From NCBI GenBank assembly GCA_903932805.1, contig CAIZHO010000225.1:1-6779 (forward strand): 6,779 nucleotides of DNA. Reading direction: 5' to 3'. This DNA comes from an uncultured Roseiflexaceae bacterium (GTDB lineage: Bacteria > Chloroflexota > Chloroflexia > Chloroflexales > Roseiflexaceae). Position numbers and translations under genes: made by a program. Of the stretch, positions 5,139 through 6,779 are shown piece by piece. Below the pieces are notes generated by a model. That model searched no databases, was not told the origin of the DNA, and saw only the letters and a list, made by a program, of their open reading frames with translations. The first letter of the stretch is position 1. Each line of letters begins with the position of its first letter.

Positions 5139-6218
5139 GTGTTTCGCTTTTTTCGTGCGCTCTTTCTCATCACTGCTCTGCTCGCAGTCATCGCCGCAGC
5201 GGTGTTTATGTTGCTGTCGAGCGAAATCCGCCGTCCCGGCGGGAGCGACGACACCCCCATCGAGTTCATCGTCGAGAACGGCGAAAACACCAACGCCATC
5301 GCTACGCGCTTGGCCGAGCTCAAACTCGTCCGCCAACCATTGCTCTTTGTGGTGCTCGCGCGGTTACAGAATCTCGACGACAAACTCCAGGCCGGGACCT
5401 TTGTGTTGCGCCAAAACATGACCATGAACGAAATCATGATTGCCCTGCAACAAGCCCGCGTCAAAGAAGTCCAAATCACCATTATCGAAGGGATGCGGCT
5501 CGAACAAATCGCCGAGGTAGTCGGCAATGCTGGGTTCCTCAATATCACCGAGCCCATGGCACTGGCGGCGTTTCAGTCCGGTGCGCGCTTCAAAGCCGGT
5601 CATATCTACCTCGATTCGCTCCCTGCCGACGCGACGCTCGAGGGCTATTTGTTCCCCGATACCTATCGCCTCAACGAGACCGACACCATCACCGACGTCG
5701 TCGATTTGCTCATCGGCCACTTCGAAGAACAATACGCCACCCTCGAACGCGAAGTCCAAGTCCCCGATGTGACCGTCCACAACATCGTCACCATGGCCTC
5801 GATTATCCAACGTGAGGCAGCCCGCAACGACGAAATGGCACTCATCTCTGCGGTCTTTTGGAACCGCCTCAAGCCCGAAAACGCCGGCGAAACCGGCGGG
5901 GGCAAGCTCCAATCCGACCCAACGGTGCAATACATCCTCGGCCAACCCGGTGATTGGTGGCCCAAACTCGACAATCTGACCATCGACGAAATCAACGGCG
6001 CCCCGGGCTTGTACAACACCCGCGTCCAAAACGGTCTGCCGCCCGGTCCTATCAGCGCACCCGGATTGACCGCCCTGCGGGCAGCCGCTCGTCCCGATGC
6101 AACTGCCAACTATATGTACTTCGTCGCCAAGTGCGGTGCACCTGGCCAACACAATTTCGCTGCCTCGTACGACGAGTTCCTCGTCTTCGAGCAAGAATAC
6201 CTTTCTTGCGCCCAATAA
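5139..6218 (+). CDS. mltG: MltG, endolytic murein transglycosylase (YceG family)
   Basis: MltG is a membrane-anchored lytic transglycosylase that cuts nascent peptidoglycan strands, thereby setting glycan chain length; older annotations call it an aminodeoxychorismate lyase-like protein. The 359-residue product has a basic start (MFRFFR), a membrane helix at 7-27, an N-terminal LysM-like part near 40-110 and the YceG catalytic domain from about 113. Motifs are EGYLFPDTYR (168-177), MASIIQREA (219-227) with the conserved catalytic Glu226, NRL (242-244), LQSDPTVQY (257-265) and YNTRVQNGLPPGPI (292-305). Between NRL and LQSDPT there are about seven more residues (PENAGETGGG region) than in E. 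coli. A GTG start at 5139 is chosen from the ribosome binding site; GTG 5130 would add three residues. It lies 23 nt after the HEAT/SH3 gene and 21 nt before aroE. Confidence 0.95.
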   Translation: MFRFFRALFLITALLAVIAAAVFMLLSSEIRRPGGSDDTPIEFIVENGENTNAIATRLAELKLVRQPLLFVVLARLQNLDDKLQAGTFVLRQNMTMNEIMIALQQARVKEVQITIIEGMRLEQIAEVVGNAGFLNITEPMALAAFQSGARFKAGHIYLDSLPADATLEGYLFPDTYRLNETDTITDVVDLLIGHFEEQYATLEREVQVPDVTVHNIVTMASIIQREAARNDEMALISAVFWNRLKPENAGETGGGKLQSDPTVQYILGQPGDWWPKLDNLTIDEINGAPGLYNTRVQNGLPPGPISAPGLTALRAAARPDATANYMYFVAKCGAPGQHNFAASYDEFLVFEQEYLSCAQ

Positions 6219-6239
6219 CACCAGAGTACGGAGCCCCCC

Positions 6240-6779
6240 ATGTCGTCCAATCAGACGCGGATCGCCGGTGTCATCGGTGACCCCGTGGCGCACAGTAAGT
6301 CTCCTGCGATGCACAACGCTGCATTCGCCCACTTCGGGCTCGACGCACACTACGAGCGCTGGCAGACCCCGCTGGCAGACCTGCCCGCGCGCATCGAATC
6401 TCTGCGTGCACCACACATCTATGGTGCCAACGTTACCCTGCCACACAAGCTCGCCATCATGCCCCTCGTCGACGAAGTCGACGCCATCGTCGAACTCATC
6501 GGCGCTGCCAACACCATCATCCGCCTCCCCGATGGGCGACTGCGTGCCACCAATACCGACGCACCAGCCTTCCTCGACGAGGTGACCCACGTCTGCGGCC
6601 TCAACCCCGACGGCTTGTCCGTCGTCATCCTCGGTGCGAGTGGTGCAGCCCGGGCGGCTGCGTTCGCCCTCGCCCATGCCGGTGCTGCCCGTATCACCAT
6701 CATCAATCGCACCATCGAAAAAGCCGAAGAACTCCTCGGAGATGTCCTCGCCTCGCTCGACCACGATCCGATCCTCACC
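6240..6779 (+). CDS. aroE: Shikimate dehydrogenase AroE (5' part, runs off right edge)
   Basis: AroE reduces 3-dehydroshikimate to shikimate with NADPH, the fourth step of the chorismate pathway, in the cytoplasm. The frame is open for 180 codons to the window edge; the family is about 270-290 residues. The shikimate-binding motif is AHSKSPAMHNAAF (17-29). GANVTLPHK (62-70) ends in the catalytic Lys70, and ANTI (90-93) and TNTDAPAF (104-111), with partner Asp107, follow. The NADP-binding domain begins with VVILGASGAARAAAF (128-142), the usual GAGGAAR loop with Ser in place of the second Gly, and continues to INRT (155-158), the adenosine-phosphate recognition segment. GGAG at 6230-6233 stands six nt before the ATG. 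It is third in the operon after mltG; a link to peptidoglycan turnover is not apparent. Confidence 0.95.
   Translation, partial: MSSNQTRIAGVIGDPVAHSKSPAMHNAAFAHFGLDAHYERWQTPLADLPARIESLRAPHIYGANVTLPHKLAIMPLVDEVDAIVELIGAANTIIRLPDGRLRATNTDAPAFLDEVTHVCGLNPDGLSVVILGASGAARAAAFALAHAGAARITIINRTIEKAEELLGDVLASLDHDPILT

Noticed and set aside
5364..6764. Open - strand frame of 466 codons opposite mltG and aroE
   Set aside because: It spans two well-supported genes and their gap on the other strand, has Asp/Gly/Val-rich low-complexity composition, and arises from the C-ending codon bias of the sense genes.

Overview
This window looks like an ordinary, gene-dense stretch of a GC-rich bacterial chromosome. 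It has no visible prophage, insertion sequence, CRISPR array or RNA gene. Several features suggest Chloroflexota (filamentous or photosynthetic Chloroflexi type): a membrane-anchored HEAT/SH3 protein with a long Pro/Thr/Glu tail directly before mltG and aroE, an MltG with extra residues in its NRL...LQSDPT segment, and a free-standing phage-antirepressor-like protein. That placement is an inference from gene style and order, not a computed result.

Left region (1-2505): the 5' part of larC (nickel-pincer cofactor synthesis) is read leftward off the window edge. It is divergent, across a 73-nt gap, from a rightward gene for a protein with a P22-antirepressor-like N-terminus and an ORF6C-like C-terminus. 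That gene converges on a LOG-family (lysine-decarboxylase-like) phosphoribohydrolase gene. The two stop codons overlap and lie in the loop of a strong hairpin.

Middle region (2506-3852): a PLP-dependent aminotransferase gene lies 9 nt upstream of the LOG gene on the same strand, with its stop codon fused to the LOG ribosome binding site, so the two form a leftward operon. Upstream of it is a 186-nt divergent intergenic region. This contains the best promoter in the window (TTGACG-N18-TACAAT, rightward) and several inverted and direct repeats that may be operators.

Right region (3853-6779): a rightward, tightly packed operon runs HEAT-TM-SH3b membrane protein, then mltG (endolytic murein transglycosylase), then aroE (shikimate dehydrogenase, cut by the right edge), with gaps of 23 and 21 nt. 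The first two products probably work together at the cell envelope: MltG cleaves nascent glycan strands, and the HEAT/SH3 protein could link a cytoplasmic partner to an external wall-binding domain. AroE supplies chorismate precursors and has no obvious functional tie to them beyond co-transcription.

I found no convincing new multi-gene system. The points most worth checking are the HEAT-TM-SH3b/MltG pairing, the stop-codon hairpin, the operator-like repeats around the rightward promoter, and the domesticated antirepressor-like protein.
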